Part shown: positions 1 to 7,366 of the stretch, piece after piece | How the letters are laid out: every line of letters starts with the position of its first letter | How positions within the stretch are numbered: the stretch's first letter is position 1 | Source: an uncultured bacterium | GTDB lineage: Bacteria > Planctomycetota > Phycisphaerae > Phycisphaerales > SM1A02 | Direction of reading: 5' to 3' | Assembly: GCA_903914045.1 (NCBI GenBank) | Contig: CAIWNO010000283.1 | Span: 1-10,907 of the forward strand | DNA: 10,907 nt | Program-made: the position numbers and the translations under genes | The notes under the pieces: generated by a model | The model's database searches: none | The model's input: the letters and a program-made list of their open reading frames with translations, nothing else | Told to the model about the DNA's origin: nothing

Positions 1-122
1 ATGGAAAGTCCGGGGTGGTAGCAGTAATGCGGAATCTCCTCGTCGTGACGAAGCGCCGCCTGCAAAATAGTTTCGCCCTTTTCAAAGGAGCATGTCTTGC
101 CGTTAATGGTGAGTTGTGGCAT
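1..122 (-). CDS. nuoG: NuoG-like protein, N-terminal [2Fe-2S] ferredoxin domain (partial)
   Basis: The first 40 codons of a minus-strand gene lie here; the rest is beyond the left edge. The peptide begins MPQLTINGK and reaches IPHYCYHPGLS. This matches the start of the N-terminal plant-type ferredoxin domain of NuoG, the large peripheral-arm subunit of NADH:quinone oxidoreductase; E. coli NuoG has IPYFCWHPALG at the same place. Cys34 would be the first ligand of the [2Fe-2S] cluster. The related domain also occurs in HoxU and NAD-dependent formate dehydrogenase alpha subunits, which cannot be excluded from 40 residues. The ATG at 122-120 is chosen because the family starts within a few residues of this point. 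There is no clear Shine-Dalgarno site. It sits 45 bases after an intrinsic terminator and is not directly preceded by nuoF, unlike the common nuoEFG order. Confidence 0.75.
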   Translation of the reverse strand, partial: MPQLTINGKTCSFEKGETILQAALRHDEEIPHYCYHPGLS

Positions 123-167
123 GTGTTGAATTTCTTGATGGATTGCGGAGGTGAGAGTCTAGTAAAC

Positions 168-205
168 AAAAAAAAACGCGTCCGCGGGGTTAGCCACGGA
201 CGCGT
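168..205 (-). terminator. Intrinsic (rho-independent) terminator, minus strand
   Basis: A perfect 9-bp inverted repeat, ACGCGTCCG at 176-184 and CGGACGCGT at 197-205, closes a 12-nt loop in which GG/CC (188-189/194-195) can add two pairs. On the minus strand it is followed at once by nine T residues (168-176), the classic form of an intrinsic terminator. It would stop transcripts coming from the right before they enter the nuoG-like gene. On the plus strand there is no T tract, so it acts in one direction only. Confidence 0.85.
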
Positions 206-400
206 CTACGGGGGAGTGACGAGTTGCAGTTTTCTGGGGCTGACCCGCAAAGAGGCTGAATTGTCCTGCTGGCGACCACCGCGGCGCCAACCCATGGGAC
301 AACACAAACCTGCTCTTGGCCTTTCCTTTTCCCTCAAATCCCTGCGATATTTGTTCCCAATTCCCACAATTGGCTCACGCCAGACACGGCGATCGCCCTC
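168..400 (-). ncRNA. Candidate structured non-coding RNA ending in the terminator
   Basis: This stretch lacks a believable protein gene but holds several helices in minus-strand sense, ending in the T9 terminator. A long hairpin spans 247-320: lower stem 247-254 with 313-320 (7 of 8 pairs), middle stem 261-266 with 297-302 (6 of 6), upper stem 270-274 with 285-289 (5 of 5). A second hairpin at 357-373 has six perfect pairs and a five-base loop. GGC/GCC at 388-397 can form a short third. I do not recognise it as RNase P RNA, tmRNA, SRP RNA or a clear 6S RNA. No convincing promoter is visible, so the 5' end is only a guess. It may instead be a long structured 3' UTR of the upstream operon. Confidence 0.35.
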
Positions 401-607
401 TCTTTTTCCTCACCTCAATGTCGGATTCACTTGTTGGTGTTTCCAAAGATATATCCGCAAGAAAGATGTAAGTGGTTGCGCTCAAAGCAACTAAAAATGT
501 TTTTTTATAGATATCGGATCTTGTTACGGCGGTCGGTGTTGCATGCGTCGCCAACAGAAGCGCGCCCACACCATTCAGGCGCATGCTGAAGTTGTTGCCG
601 TGAAGAC
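401..607. other. Non-coding gap, no supported gene
   Basis: These bases lie between the end of the 222-residue membrane protein gene and the candidate RNA. The stretch around 490-515 is AT-rich compared with its surroundings and could hold a minus-strand promoter for the RNA, but I could not find a -35/-10 pair with good spacing. A 69-codon minus-strand frame (584-375) follows the upstream gene by 23 bases. It has no ribosome site and no recognisable domain, so it is not called. Confidence 0.4.
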
Positions 608-1276
608 TTATTCTTTAGTGGGCGATGTGTTGAGTTGCATGCGGATTTCACCGGGCAACACTTCAACATCTTTCACCTGCACGCGTCGGCCGTCGGCCAG
701 GCGAAACTGGGAACTGTGCAGCGATTCAAACATGTCCGTCGGGCCAAATGTGGAAATGATGAATGTTGGAATAAATAATGACCCAATAGCCGCGGATGTT
801 GGCGACACATTCAATGTTTCAACAGTGATGTTGTCTTTGGTGGCGGGTTGCACCTTTGGGGCGATCTGTATCACCCCCACTCCCCAGAAATTTTCCGCCG
901 CAATGTCCATGCGATCGTCGCGGCAGCGCACTTGCACTTTGCGTTTGCATTCTTGCGCGCTCTTGCCTTGATGCTCCAGCCACTTGGGCAAGCGCGAGGC
1001 CAGCCATTCATTCATCTGGGTTTCTGAAATCTTGATAGCCCACTCGCGGTCCTGGCCGCGCACCTTGGTGAATTGCGCGGCTATGCCTTGCTCAAAATCC
1101 GCGCTGCGGGTTTCCATGGACGCGTCGCTTGTGAAATTATCTTGAAACCACGAAGGCGATCGCTTGGATAATAAAAAAGCCGCCGCCAAGAAAAACAGCA
1201 ACAGGGAAATTTTTATAATCCACCTGCGGCCACGAAGTGACTTTGGAATTACTTTGGTCTGACTTGTGCTTGTCAT
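608..1276 (-). CDS. Membrane-anchored protein of unknown function (222 aa)
   Basis: I do not recognise this protein. It starts with a basic cytoplasmic tail (about residues 1-18, rich in Lys/Arg), followed by one hydrophobic segment at about 19-37 with no clear cleavage site, so it is probably an N-terminal membrane anchor. The rest (about 38-222) would lie outside the inner membrane. It holds a notable stretch ISETQMNEWLASRLPKWLE around 83-101 and two cysteines (110 and 118) separated by basic residues. The later part alternates polar and hydrophobic residues, which suggests beta structure. It begins 24 bases after the FabF stop in the same direction, so it is probably in the same transcript. 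The ATG at 1276 is used because it gives the basic tail plus anchor; no Shine-Dalgarno is visible. An envelope or lipid-related role is only a guess from position. Confidence 0.8.
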   Translation of the reverse strand: MTSTSQTKVIPKSLRGRRWIIKISLLLFFLAAAFLLSKRSPSWFQDNFTSDASMETRSADFEQGIAAQFTKVRGQDREWAIKISETQMNEWLASRLPKWLEHQGKSAQECKRKVQVRCRDDRMDIAAENFWGVGVIQIAPKVQPATKDNITVETLNVSPTSAAIGSLFIPTFIISTFGPTDMFESLHSSQFRLADGRRVQVKDVEVLPGEIRMQLNTSPTKE

Positions 1277-1300
1277 GAAACCAACCCAGAAACAAAAGAC

Positions 1301-2626
1301 TTATGAAGTTTTATAACGCGTCACCACAAGAGTATCATTTTGTCCGCCGAAGCCAAATGAATTGCTGATGCATGTGTCCACAGCGCATTTGCGCGCGACA
1401 TTTGGAACATAGTCAAGGTCGAGTGCGGGATCGGGATCATGGTGATTGCGCGTGGGCGGCAACATGCCGTGTTGAATGGCCAGAATGCACGTCATAAATT
1501 CCACCGCGCCGGCGGCGGCGATTAAGTGGCCCATCATGCTCTTAATGCTGCTCATTGGAATGTGCTTGGCGCGTTCGCCAAAGACCACTTTCACGGCGCG
1601 CGTTTCAATGGAATCATTTTCCTTGGTGCCCGTGCCATGCGCGCTGATGTAATGAATGAGCGGGCGACCGTCAGGACCAACGGCGGCGGGATCAATGTGG
1701 GCTTGTTGCAAAGCGGCGTTGATAGCGGCCGCGGCGCCGCGACCTTCGGGCTGAATGTCCGTGATGCGAAAGGCGTCGGCGCTGGATCCGTAACCAATCA
1801 CTTCCGCAAGCGGCGTGGCGCCACGCGCCAATGCGTGCTCAAGTTTTTCAAGGATCACCATGCCGCTGCCCTCGCCCATGACAAAGCCGTCGCGGCTCAT
1901 GCAGAATGGACGGCTTGCCAATGTTGGATCACCTTTGAAAGTGCTCAGCGCGGTGAGACGATTGAAACCCGTCACGCCCAGCGGATGAATCATGGTGTGC
2001 GTTCCACCCGACATCATGATGTCAGCGTCGCCGCGGCGGATCATGCTGAAGGCTTCGCCAATGGCTTGCGTGCTGGCGGCGCACGCGGTTAAACAATTGG
2101 ACGCGGGTCCGCGAATTCCAAACTCGCGCGCCAAGTGCGCCAGCGACATGTTTGGCTCTTGCTCTATTTCTTTGAATGCATCAAGACGCGCCAGCGCGGC
2201 CTTGGCCCAGCGCACGCCGTCCACTTTTTGCGTGGTGGCGTCCCATGCCGAAATTAACGCGCCGGCATAATTGTCAAAATCAAGAACGCCTTCGCCGGCG
2301 CCTAAATACAAGCCAACGCGCCGCGGGTCCTTGGGCGGATGTGTGTGAAATCCAGCCTGATTCCAGGCTTGCCGCGCGGCCCCCAATGCAAATTGCGCAT
2401 TAAGCGCGGTGGTGGCGTGCACCTTTGGATCGTTCAAGAATGTGCGGTAATCAAAGTCGGGTTTCACCTCGGCGGCGAACGAAGTTGGAAATGTGGCGGC
2501 CTTGAAATGCGTGATGGGCGCCATGCCGCTTTCGGAATTCATGAGGCGCTTCCACACACCGTCGACCGTGTGGCCAAGACTGGTGACCCAGCCCATGCCC
2601 GTGACAACCACGCGTGGCTCGCTCAT
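1301..2626 (-). CDS. fabF: 3-oxoacyl-[acyl-carrier-protein] synthase II (FabF-type ketosynthase)
   Basis: This thiolase-fold condensing enzyme joins malonyl-ACP to an acyl chain in fatty-acid or polyketide synthesis in the cytoplasm. At 441 residues it is slightly longer than the usual 410-415, mainly from an insert at about 115-158. The catalytic set is complete by eye: nucleophile Cys182 in the TACAAST motif, His330 in HGTGT, Lys362 and His367 in SIKSMMGH, and the C-terminal gating loop FGFGGQN at 424-430. The N-terminus RVVVTGMG is typical. Its ATG overlaps the stop of the preceding ketosynthase-like gene by four bases (ATGA), so the two are probably made in a fixed ratio and may form a heterodimer. 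Whether it serves bulk fatty-acid synthesis or a specialised product cannot be told from the sequence; no ACP, FabG or FabZ gene is in the window. Confidence 0.95.
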   Translation of the reverse strand: MSEPRVVVTGMGWVTSLGHTVDGVWKRLMNSESGMAPITHFKAATFPTSFAAEVKPDFDYRTFLNDPKVHATTALNAQFALGAARQAWNQAGFHTHPPKDPRRVGLYLGAGEGVLDFDNYAGALISAWDATTQKVDGVRWAKAALARLDAFKEIEQEPNMSLAHLAREFGIRGPASNCLTACAASTQAIGEAFSMIRRGDADIMMSGGTHTMIHPLGVTGFNRLTALSTFKGDPTLASRPFCMSRDGFVMGEGSGMVILEKLEHALARGATPLAEVIGYGSSADAFRITDIQPEGRGAAAAINAALQQAHIDPAAVGPDGRPLIHYISAHGTGTKENDSIETRAVKVVFGERAKHIPMSSIKSMMGHLIAAAGAVEFMTCILAIQHGMLPPTRNHHDPDPALDLDYVPNVARKCAVDTCISNSFGFGGQNDTLVVTRYKTS

Positions 2627-3969
2627 GAAATCCTCCGCAGAACAATGGCGGCATTTTGTCCGCCCAAACTTGTTGTGGTCACAACAATGGTGTTCAACAC
2701 CGCGTCGCGCGCTCCAATGCTGGCGCCATCAACGCCGCCAACACTTTCGCCAGCCTTGCCGCCTTGAATGCGCGCCGGCAATTTTTGCTCGCGCAAACAT
2801 TGCACCGCCACGCTGGCGGCAACTCCGCCAAAGCCCGCGCCGCAATTTCCTGTGACCGTTGAAATAGTGACCAGGGGAATTTTTGAAACGCGCTCGCCAA
2901 AAACTTTTCTCAAAGCCGCGGCTTCGCTGGCGTCAATGCCAGGCACGCCGCAACCAAACGGAACAATCGCATCCACATCGGCGGGCTTCACGCCGGCCTC
3001 GTGCAACGCGGTCTCTATGGCCTGCGCAATACCGGCGCCATCAACCTCCGCGCCAATGCCAACGGTGTCTTGGCAAAAACTTTGACTGGCACCAAAACCA
3101 GCCAATTCAACCTGAATTTTGGCGCCACGGGCGCGCGCGCTTTCCAATTCTTCAAGCACCAAAATGGCGCCGCCCTCGCCCGCCATTCCACCAGTGGCGC
3201 TTGGATTGAAAGGACGAATGATGCTTGATGGATCGTCGCTCAAAGAAGCCGTAGCCAAACGCTTGGAATAAAATTGGCGCAACACGCCCATTAAGTTCAC
3301 TTTGCTTTCAACGCCACCAGACAAACAGCAGTCGGCGGCGGCGCGGCCAATCACGCGCATGCTTTCGCCAATCGATAGCAACGCACTGGCCTCACCGCAC
3401 GTGATGGTGTTGGATGGTCCTTGGCAATCATGAATAATGGAAACATGCGACGCCAACATGTTGGGTAGGTATTTCAACATCCACAGCGGCGTGATGTTTT
3501 GCATGCCGCTTGAACCCCAGGCGCCCAAATCAATTTCACCATCGGCGGTTTGACTGGAAGCGAACGCGACGGTCAATTCATTTTCCTCGGCGGCGATTGA
3601 ACCCGCGCCAATCTGGCAACCCATTTGAGTTGCGGGCATCGAAACTTTGCCATCGGCGGCTTCATGCGACTTGGTAATAAGACCGGCGTCATTCACGGCT
3701 TCATGCGCCGCGGCCACGGCAAGTTCAATGTCGCGCGCCATGACCTTGGTGGCTTTGCGGTAACTTTTTGGAACAAATTGCTTAATGTCCAACTGATCCG
3801 CGGCCAACTGCGCCACGAACGGACAGGAAAACCCGCTCAGGTCGAATGTGTGGCACAACTTGGCGCCAGATTGTCCAGAAATCAGCGCATTCCATAGCGA
3901 TTTCATGCCAACGCCCACCGCGGAAGTGGTGCCAATTCCAGTGATGACAACGCGACGTTTTTGCGGCAT
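2623..3969 (-). CDS. Degenerate beta-ketoacyl synthase, chain-length-factor-like partner
   Basis: It is a full-length ketosynthase-fold protein (448 residues from this start), recognised from the N-terminal RRVVITGIG, the GGVES and GMAGEGGAILVLEE segments, and the C-terminal SLGGQNAAIVL. The nucleophile region keeps a Cys (TITCGEAS). The HGTGT motif is replaced by FGCGVPG, and the region of the second His/Lys by STVTGNCGAG, so both catalytic His residues and the Lys appear lost. That resembles the KS-beta/chain-length-factor subunits of type II polyketide systems in being partly dead, although those usually lose the Cys instead. It lies directly before, and overlaps by four bases, the intact FabF-type gene. 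The ATG at 3969 is preferred because MPQKRRVVITG fits the family; ATG 3981 and TTG 3999 are in-frame alternatives. No Shine-Dalgarno site decides it. Confidence 0.9.
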   Translation of the reverse strand: MPQKRRVVITGIGTTSAVGVGMKSLWNALISGQSGAKLCHTFDLSGFSCPFVAQLAADQLDIKQFVPKSYRKATKVMARDIELAVAAAHEAVNDAGLITKSHEAADGKVSMPATQMGCQIGAGSIAAEENELTVAFASSQTADGEIDLGAWGSSGMQNITPLWMLKYLPNMLASHVSIIHDCQGPSNTITCGEASALLSIGESMRVIGRAAADCCLSGGVESKVNLMGVLRQFYSKRLATASLSDDPSSIIRPFNPSATGGMAGEGGAILVLEELESARARGAKIQVELAGFGASQSFCQDTVGIGAEVDGAGIAQAIETALHEAGVKPADVDAIVPFGCGVPGIDASEAAALRKVFGERVSKIPLVTISTVTGNCGAGFGGVAASVAVQCLREQKLPARIQGGKAGESVGGVDGASIGARDAVLNTIVVTTTSLGGQNAAIVLRRIS

Positions 3970-4032
3970 GAAGTGGCGCATTGTAACCGAATTGCGCAAT
4001 GATGGTTGGTGTTTGAGTTCGTTCTAGCGCAC

Positions 4033-4045
4033 ATCCATCATGGAT
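4033..4045. repeat. Short palindrome between DAHP synthase and ketosynthase genes
   Basis: ATCCAT and ATGGAT flank a single central base, giving a near-perfect 13-bp palindrome just past the DAHP synthase stop (read on the minus strand). It has no T tract and too small a loop for a terminator. It may be a protein-binding site or chance. It is the only structure I see in the gap of about 50-85 bases before the ketosynthase-like gene. Confidence 0.3.
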
Positions 4046-4054
4046 TGAACCTTG

Positions 4055-5428
4055 TTAGTGGTCTAACCGCCGCGCCACCAACATGGCCATCTCCAACGCT
4101 TGCTCGTAATTCAAACGCGGATCAACACGGCTGCGATAGGACTGCGCCAATTGATCGTCACTTAAACCGCGCGCGCCACCAGTGCACTCCGTGACATTCT
4201 CGCCGGTCAATTCAAAGTGCACGCCACCAAGCACGCTTGATTTCTGTTTGTGAATTTCAAACGCCTGCTCAATCTCCGTCAGAATGTGCGCGAACTTTCG
4301 CGTCTTCACTTTGGCGCCCGCTTGTGGACCGCTATTCATGGTGACGGTTTGCGTGTTGCCATGCATTGGATCGCACACCCACAGAACGCGCGCCTTGCTT
4401 TTAGCCACGGCGTCAATAAGCGCGGGTAAATATTTTGCAATTTCATGCGTGCCAAATCTATGGATAAGCGTCAAGCGTCCAGGTTCATTGGTTGGATTCA
4501 GCGCGTGGATCATTTCAAGCAGCGTGCTTTCCTTGGTGCCCGAACCCACTTTCACTCCGATAGGATTTTGAATGCCACGAAAAAATTCAATATGCGCGTT
4601 GCCTGGCACTGCGGTTCGGTAGCCAATCCATGGCATGTGCGTGGAAAGATCCCACCACCCTTCGCGGTGCGGCACGCGTCGCGTCTGCGCCTGCTCATAT
4701 GGAAGCACCAAGCCTTCATGGCTTGTGAAAAAATCCACGCGGCGCATTTCATGCACGGGCGAGCCTGCCAGTGTCTCCATAAATCGCAGGCTTTGCCCTA
4801 TTTCCCGCGTCATTTTCTGATATTCGTCGCGCAAAGGACTGTGCTGCACAAAATCCAAATCCCAATATTCCGGATGGTGCAAATCGGCGAATCCGCCGTC
4901 CACAAGCGAGCGGATGAAATTCAGAGTGAGAGCGGAACGGCTGTATGCGTCGATCAAGCGGTGCGGATCGGGTGTGCGCGCGTACTCATGAAACTCCAAA
5001 CCGTTGACCAGGTCGCCGCGGTAGGAATCCAATTTCAAATCGCCGCGGGTTTCAAATTCATCGCTGCGCGGCTTGGCGTATTGACCCGCGAAGCGACCCA
5101 CGCGAATCACGGGACGACCTCCGCCGTGCGTCAATACCAAACTCATTTGCAAAAGAATTTTTAATTTGGCCGCAATGATGGGACTGCGGCACTCGTCAAA
5201 CATTTCAGCGCAGTCACCGCCTTGCAATAAAAATCGCTTGCCCTCGGCGGCGTCGGCCAGTTGCGACTTCAGCGACTCAATTTCCCAACTGGTCACCAAC
5301 GGTGGAAGCTGCGACAACTCCGCCAACGCGTGGTCCAGCGCAATGGCGTTGGCGTAGCGCGGTTGCTGAACCGCGGGACAGTTTTTCCAACTGTCGGGCT
5401 TCCAAGAATTGTTGTGGGCGGTGGCCAT
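4055..5428 (-). CDS. Class II 3-deoxy-7-phosphoheptulonate (DAHP) synthase
   Basis: It condenses phosphoenolpyruvate with erythrose 4-phosphate, the first step of the shikimate pathway to aromatic amino acids, in the cytoplasm. Length (457 residues) and motifs fit the plant/mycobacterial class II family and not the AroG/AroF class I family. Metal-binding residues seen by eye are Cys73 in LLQGGDCAEMF, His356 in CDPMHGNT, Glu406 in HFELTGENVTEC and Asp436 in DPRLN. Substrate-site segments include VGRFAGQYAKPRS (about 110-122) and LIHRFGTHE (about 321-329). Compared with the M. tuberculosis enzyme as I recall it, there is an insert of about eight residues after HGNT. The ATG at 5428 gives the usual start; no strong Shine-Dalgarno is visible. 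It lies 29 bases downstream of tRNA-Leu in the same direction, so both may share a transcript. Members of this family sit in primary metabolism and also in aromatic natural-product clusters. Confidence 0.96.
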   Translation of the reverse strand: MATAHNNSWKPDSWKNCPAVQQPRYANAIALDHALAELSQLPPLVTSWEIESLKSQLADAAEGKRFLLQGGDCAEMFDECRSPIIAAKLKILLQMSLVLTHGGGRPVIRVGRFAGQYAKPRSDEFETRGDLKLDSYRGDLVNGLEFHEYARTPDPHRLIDAYSRSALTLNFIRSLVDGGFADLHHPEYWDLDFVQHSPLRDEYQKMTREIGQSLRFMETLAGSPVHEMRRVDFFTSHEGLVLPYEQAQTRRVPHREGWWDLSTHMPWIGYRTAVPGNAHIEFFRGIQNPIGVKVGSGTKESTLLEMIHALNPTNEPGRLTLIHRFGTHEIAKYLPALIDAVAKSKARVLWVCDPMHGNTQTVTMNSGPQAGAKVKTRKFAHILTEIEQAFEIHKQKSSVLGGVHFELTGENVTECTGGARGLSDDQLAQSYRSRVDPRLNYEQALEMAMLVARRLDH

Positions 5429-5457
5429 AATTCTATTTCAGCAACAATTCATTCAAT

Positions 5458-5540
<83 letters not shown>

Positions 5541-5555
5541 GGCGAATGAGTTTGG

Positions 5556-5608
5556 AATGCTATCAGCGCTTGCAGGCAACGCTTGTTGGTGATCTTCTGG
5601 ATAGCATT
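5556..5608. repeat. Spaced 9-bp inverted repeat in the divergent intergenic region
   Basis: AATGCTATC at 5556-5564 and GATAGCATT at 5600-5608 are exact reverse complements with centres 44 bp apart, close to four helical turns. They lie in the 124-bp gap between the tRNA-Leu gene (minus) and the DoxX-like operon (plus), where both promoters must be. No T tract follows, so this is not a terminator. It may be a paired operator for a DNA-looping or dimeric regulator, or chance. I could not pick a confident -35/-10 pair for either direction. Confidence 0.35.
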
Positions 5609-5664
5609 GAATTTGTGTTTGATTGAAAGCAAGTAACTGCACCATTTATCGACAGAATCAACTC

Positions 5665-6300
5665 ATGAGCCTAAGTCAAAATGCGTCGCTTCAACTTGCG
5701 CCTTTGTTTGCCAGAATTGTTTTGGCAACCATTGTTCTTCCCGCGGGCTATGTCTCTCTATTTCGCACCTCCAATTTCACCAGCCAGGACGCTGCCCGCA
5801 TTGAAGCCATGGGCACCCCCGTGAAAATGATTGAGAATTCCGTTGACAAGATCAAGCCCGTCGCGTTGCGCGTGGAGACGCCCGCCGCCGCGGATGAGGA
5901 CAGTGACAAAAAAGACGACGCTGAAAAGTCCAGCGCGGGCGCCAACAACATGCGCAACTTGAATCATTTTATAATTCGATTGGATGATGCCAAAGTGCCG
6001 CAACCACTGATTGTTGGATGGGTCTGCGCCATTGCGGAGCTTGTTGGTGGAATCATGCTGCTTGTGGGTTTGTTCACACGATGGTTCGCGCTCCTTCTTT
6101 TTATTGGCGCTGTATTTCACATCTGGCTCATGACGTGGCCTGAAGTGCGCGGGGCATTGCCATGGGATTGGAACGTAGACAAAATGCATTTATTTTCAAG
6201 CGCCCTGACGGCGGTCTTGATGTCCTTCAGTCTGATGTTCACGGGTCCAGGTCGTTTCTCACTTGACCGACTCATATTCGCCAAGCATGCCGCGGATTGA
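5665..6300 (+). CDS. DoxX-like integral membrane protein
   Basis: The 211-residue protein shows the DoxX-type layout of four membrane helices: about 9-31, 114-136, 138-158 and 173-193. The segment AELVGGIMLLVGLFTRWFAL in helices 2-3 is the most family-like part. Unlike short DoxX proteins, it carries a long soluble loop (about 32-112) between helices 1 and 2, with a strongly charged stretch of Asp, Glu and Lys at about 77-89. DoxX proteins have varied, mostly poorly defined roles in redox and membrane processes, so I give no specific function. The ATG at 5665 is chosen because helix 1 follows at once; an upstream in-frame TTG at 5623 would add 14 unremarkable residues. Its stop overlaps or abuts the start of the VWA gene, which makes it the first gene of the plus-strand operon. 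Confidence 0.8.
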   Translation: MSLSQNASLQLAPLFARIVLATIVLPAGYVSLFRTSNFTSQDAARIEAMGTPVKMIENSVDKIKPVALRVETPAAADEDSDKKDDAEKSSAGANNMRNLNHFIIRLDDAKVPQPLIVGWVCAIAELVGGIMLLVGLFTRWFALLLFIGAVFHIWLMTWPEVRGALPWDWNVDKMHLFSSALTAVLMSFSLMFTGPGRFSLDRLIFAKHAAD

Positions 6301-7366
6301 TTCCATGGAGACGCCTTCGGAGAATGAAAACATCAACGCGGACAAATCACGCTGCGATTCGCTTGCTCAAATGATCCGGACTCTTGGTGGTCGCCCCATT
6401 GAAAGCGGCTCATTTCAGCGCATTTTTGCCTGTATTGCATCGTTCGGCGCGCATGGAATTGTGGCTGGCATTGTCATCGCCGGCGCCGCGACCACGGTTG
6501 GATTTGCGCGCAAACCTATCGCACCGCCCACACTTGTTCTTGATTTTGAGCGGCCCACGTACACGCCCACCGTGAATCTTGTCACTGAATCCTTGGGCAG
6601 TGGCGCAACCGACTTTCGACAGGCCGCCAATCTTCCTTCCAATTCACAGGCCAGCGACAAGTCATTGACCCAATCGCAACTGTTGCAAAGTTCCACGGAG
6701 CAAGCGTTGATCGGAGTGCGCCAAGTCCAAATGCCGTTGTCGTTGGCGGCGCATGAGTTTGGTCAATTCAGCGCGGCTTCAAATAAGGTCACGATTCAAT
6801 TCGCTGGCCTGAAAGCCAGCAACGCGCGGCGCGTGGTGTATGTGGTGGACGCCAGCGGAAGTTTGGTTGGAACTTTTCCATTCATCATTGAGGAGTTGCG
6901 AAAAAGTTTGCAACGGTTGGACCCGCGCCAAAGTTTTGGCATTGTTTTTTTTCAACGCGGCGAAGCGGTCACTGTTCCACCCGGCGGTAATTTGCAATCG
7001 GCCACTCCTGAACGCGTGGGCGAAGCTATGAAATGGATCGAATCCAAAATGATTCCGTCGGGTCGATCCAATCCCATTGCCGCGTTTGAGGCGGCTATGG
7101 CCATGCATCCTGAAATTATTTTCCTTCTTTCATCCGACATCACCGGCTCCGGCGAATTTGAAATGTCTGAAATAGCCCTTCTTGCGGCGCTAGAACGCCT
7201 TAATCCAATTGATCCCGTCACCAGCCGCCGACTGACACGCGTGCAGTGCATTCAATTTCTTGATCCAGATCCGCTTGAAACTTTGCAACGAATTGCCAAG
7301 GACCATGGTGGAGAAAGTGGATTCATCAACATCACTCGACAGGACCTTGGTCTTGACAACCACTAG
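6287..7366 (+). CDS. Membrane-anchored von Willebrand factor A (VWA) domain protein
   Basis: The protein has a polar N-terminal tail (about 1-43), one hydrophobic membrane segment (about 44-72), a linker rich in Ser, Gln and Ala (about 90-165), and a C-terminal VWA domain (about 180-350). The first metal-ion (MIDAS) motif is intact as D188-A-S-G-S after the beta strand RRVVYVV. The second motif's Thr seems replaced by Ser (SGRSNP, about 258-263). The third-position Asp is likely D284 in FLLSSDITG. The domain would lie outside the inner membrane and bind a partner through a divalent cation. Upstream it overlaps the DoxX-like gene by 14 bases if it starts at ATG 6287. ATG 6305, five bases after the DoxX stop, is equally possible, and nothing in the sequence decides. 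The next gene is ExbB-like, so I infer a role with that proton-driven complex; the partner is unknown. Confidence 0.85.
   Translation: MPRIDSMETPSENENINADKSRCDSLAQMIRTLGGRPIESGSFQRIFACIASFGAHGIVAGIVIAGAATTVGFARKPIAPPTLVLDFERPTYTPTVNLVTESLGSGATDFRQAANLPSNSQASDKSLTQSQLLQSSTEQALIGVRQVQMPLSLAAHEFGQFSAASNKVTIQFAGLKASNARRVVYVVDASGSLVGTFPFIIEELRKSLQRLDPRQSFGIVFFQRGEAVTVPPGGNLQSATPERVGEAMKWIESKMIPSGRSNPIAAFEAAMAMHPEIIFLLSSDITGSGEFEMSEIALLAALERLNPIDPVTSRRLTRVQCIQFLDPDPLETLQRIAKDHGGESGFINITRQDLGLDNH

Noticed and set aside
3..13. GGAAAGTCCGG on the plus strand, resembling the conserved core of RNase P RNA
   Set aside because: The bases encode the HPGLS end of the NuoG-like peptide on the other strand, and no other RNase P element is near.
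389..396. GCGATCGC octamer (also at 1156-1163), the HIP1 palindrome common in cyanobacteria
   Set aside because: There are only two copies in almost 11 kb; cyanobacterial genomes rich in HIP1 would show more, and the gene content does not fit.
15..494. 159-codon plus-strand frame
   Set aside because: It crosses the antisense of the NuoG start, the terminator and the hairpins. The product has no domain-like pattern, and the frame has no ribosome site.
375..584. 69-codon minus-strand frame 23 bases after the 222-residue protein gene
   Set aside because: It has no Shine-Dalgarno or recognisable domain, and its end runs into the hairpin region. It could be real, but the evidence is too weak to list.
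4445..5164. 239-codon plus-strand frame
   Set aside because: It lies fully antisense to the DAHP synthase, whose metal-site residues are all present; the frame is a by-product of codon composition.
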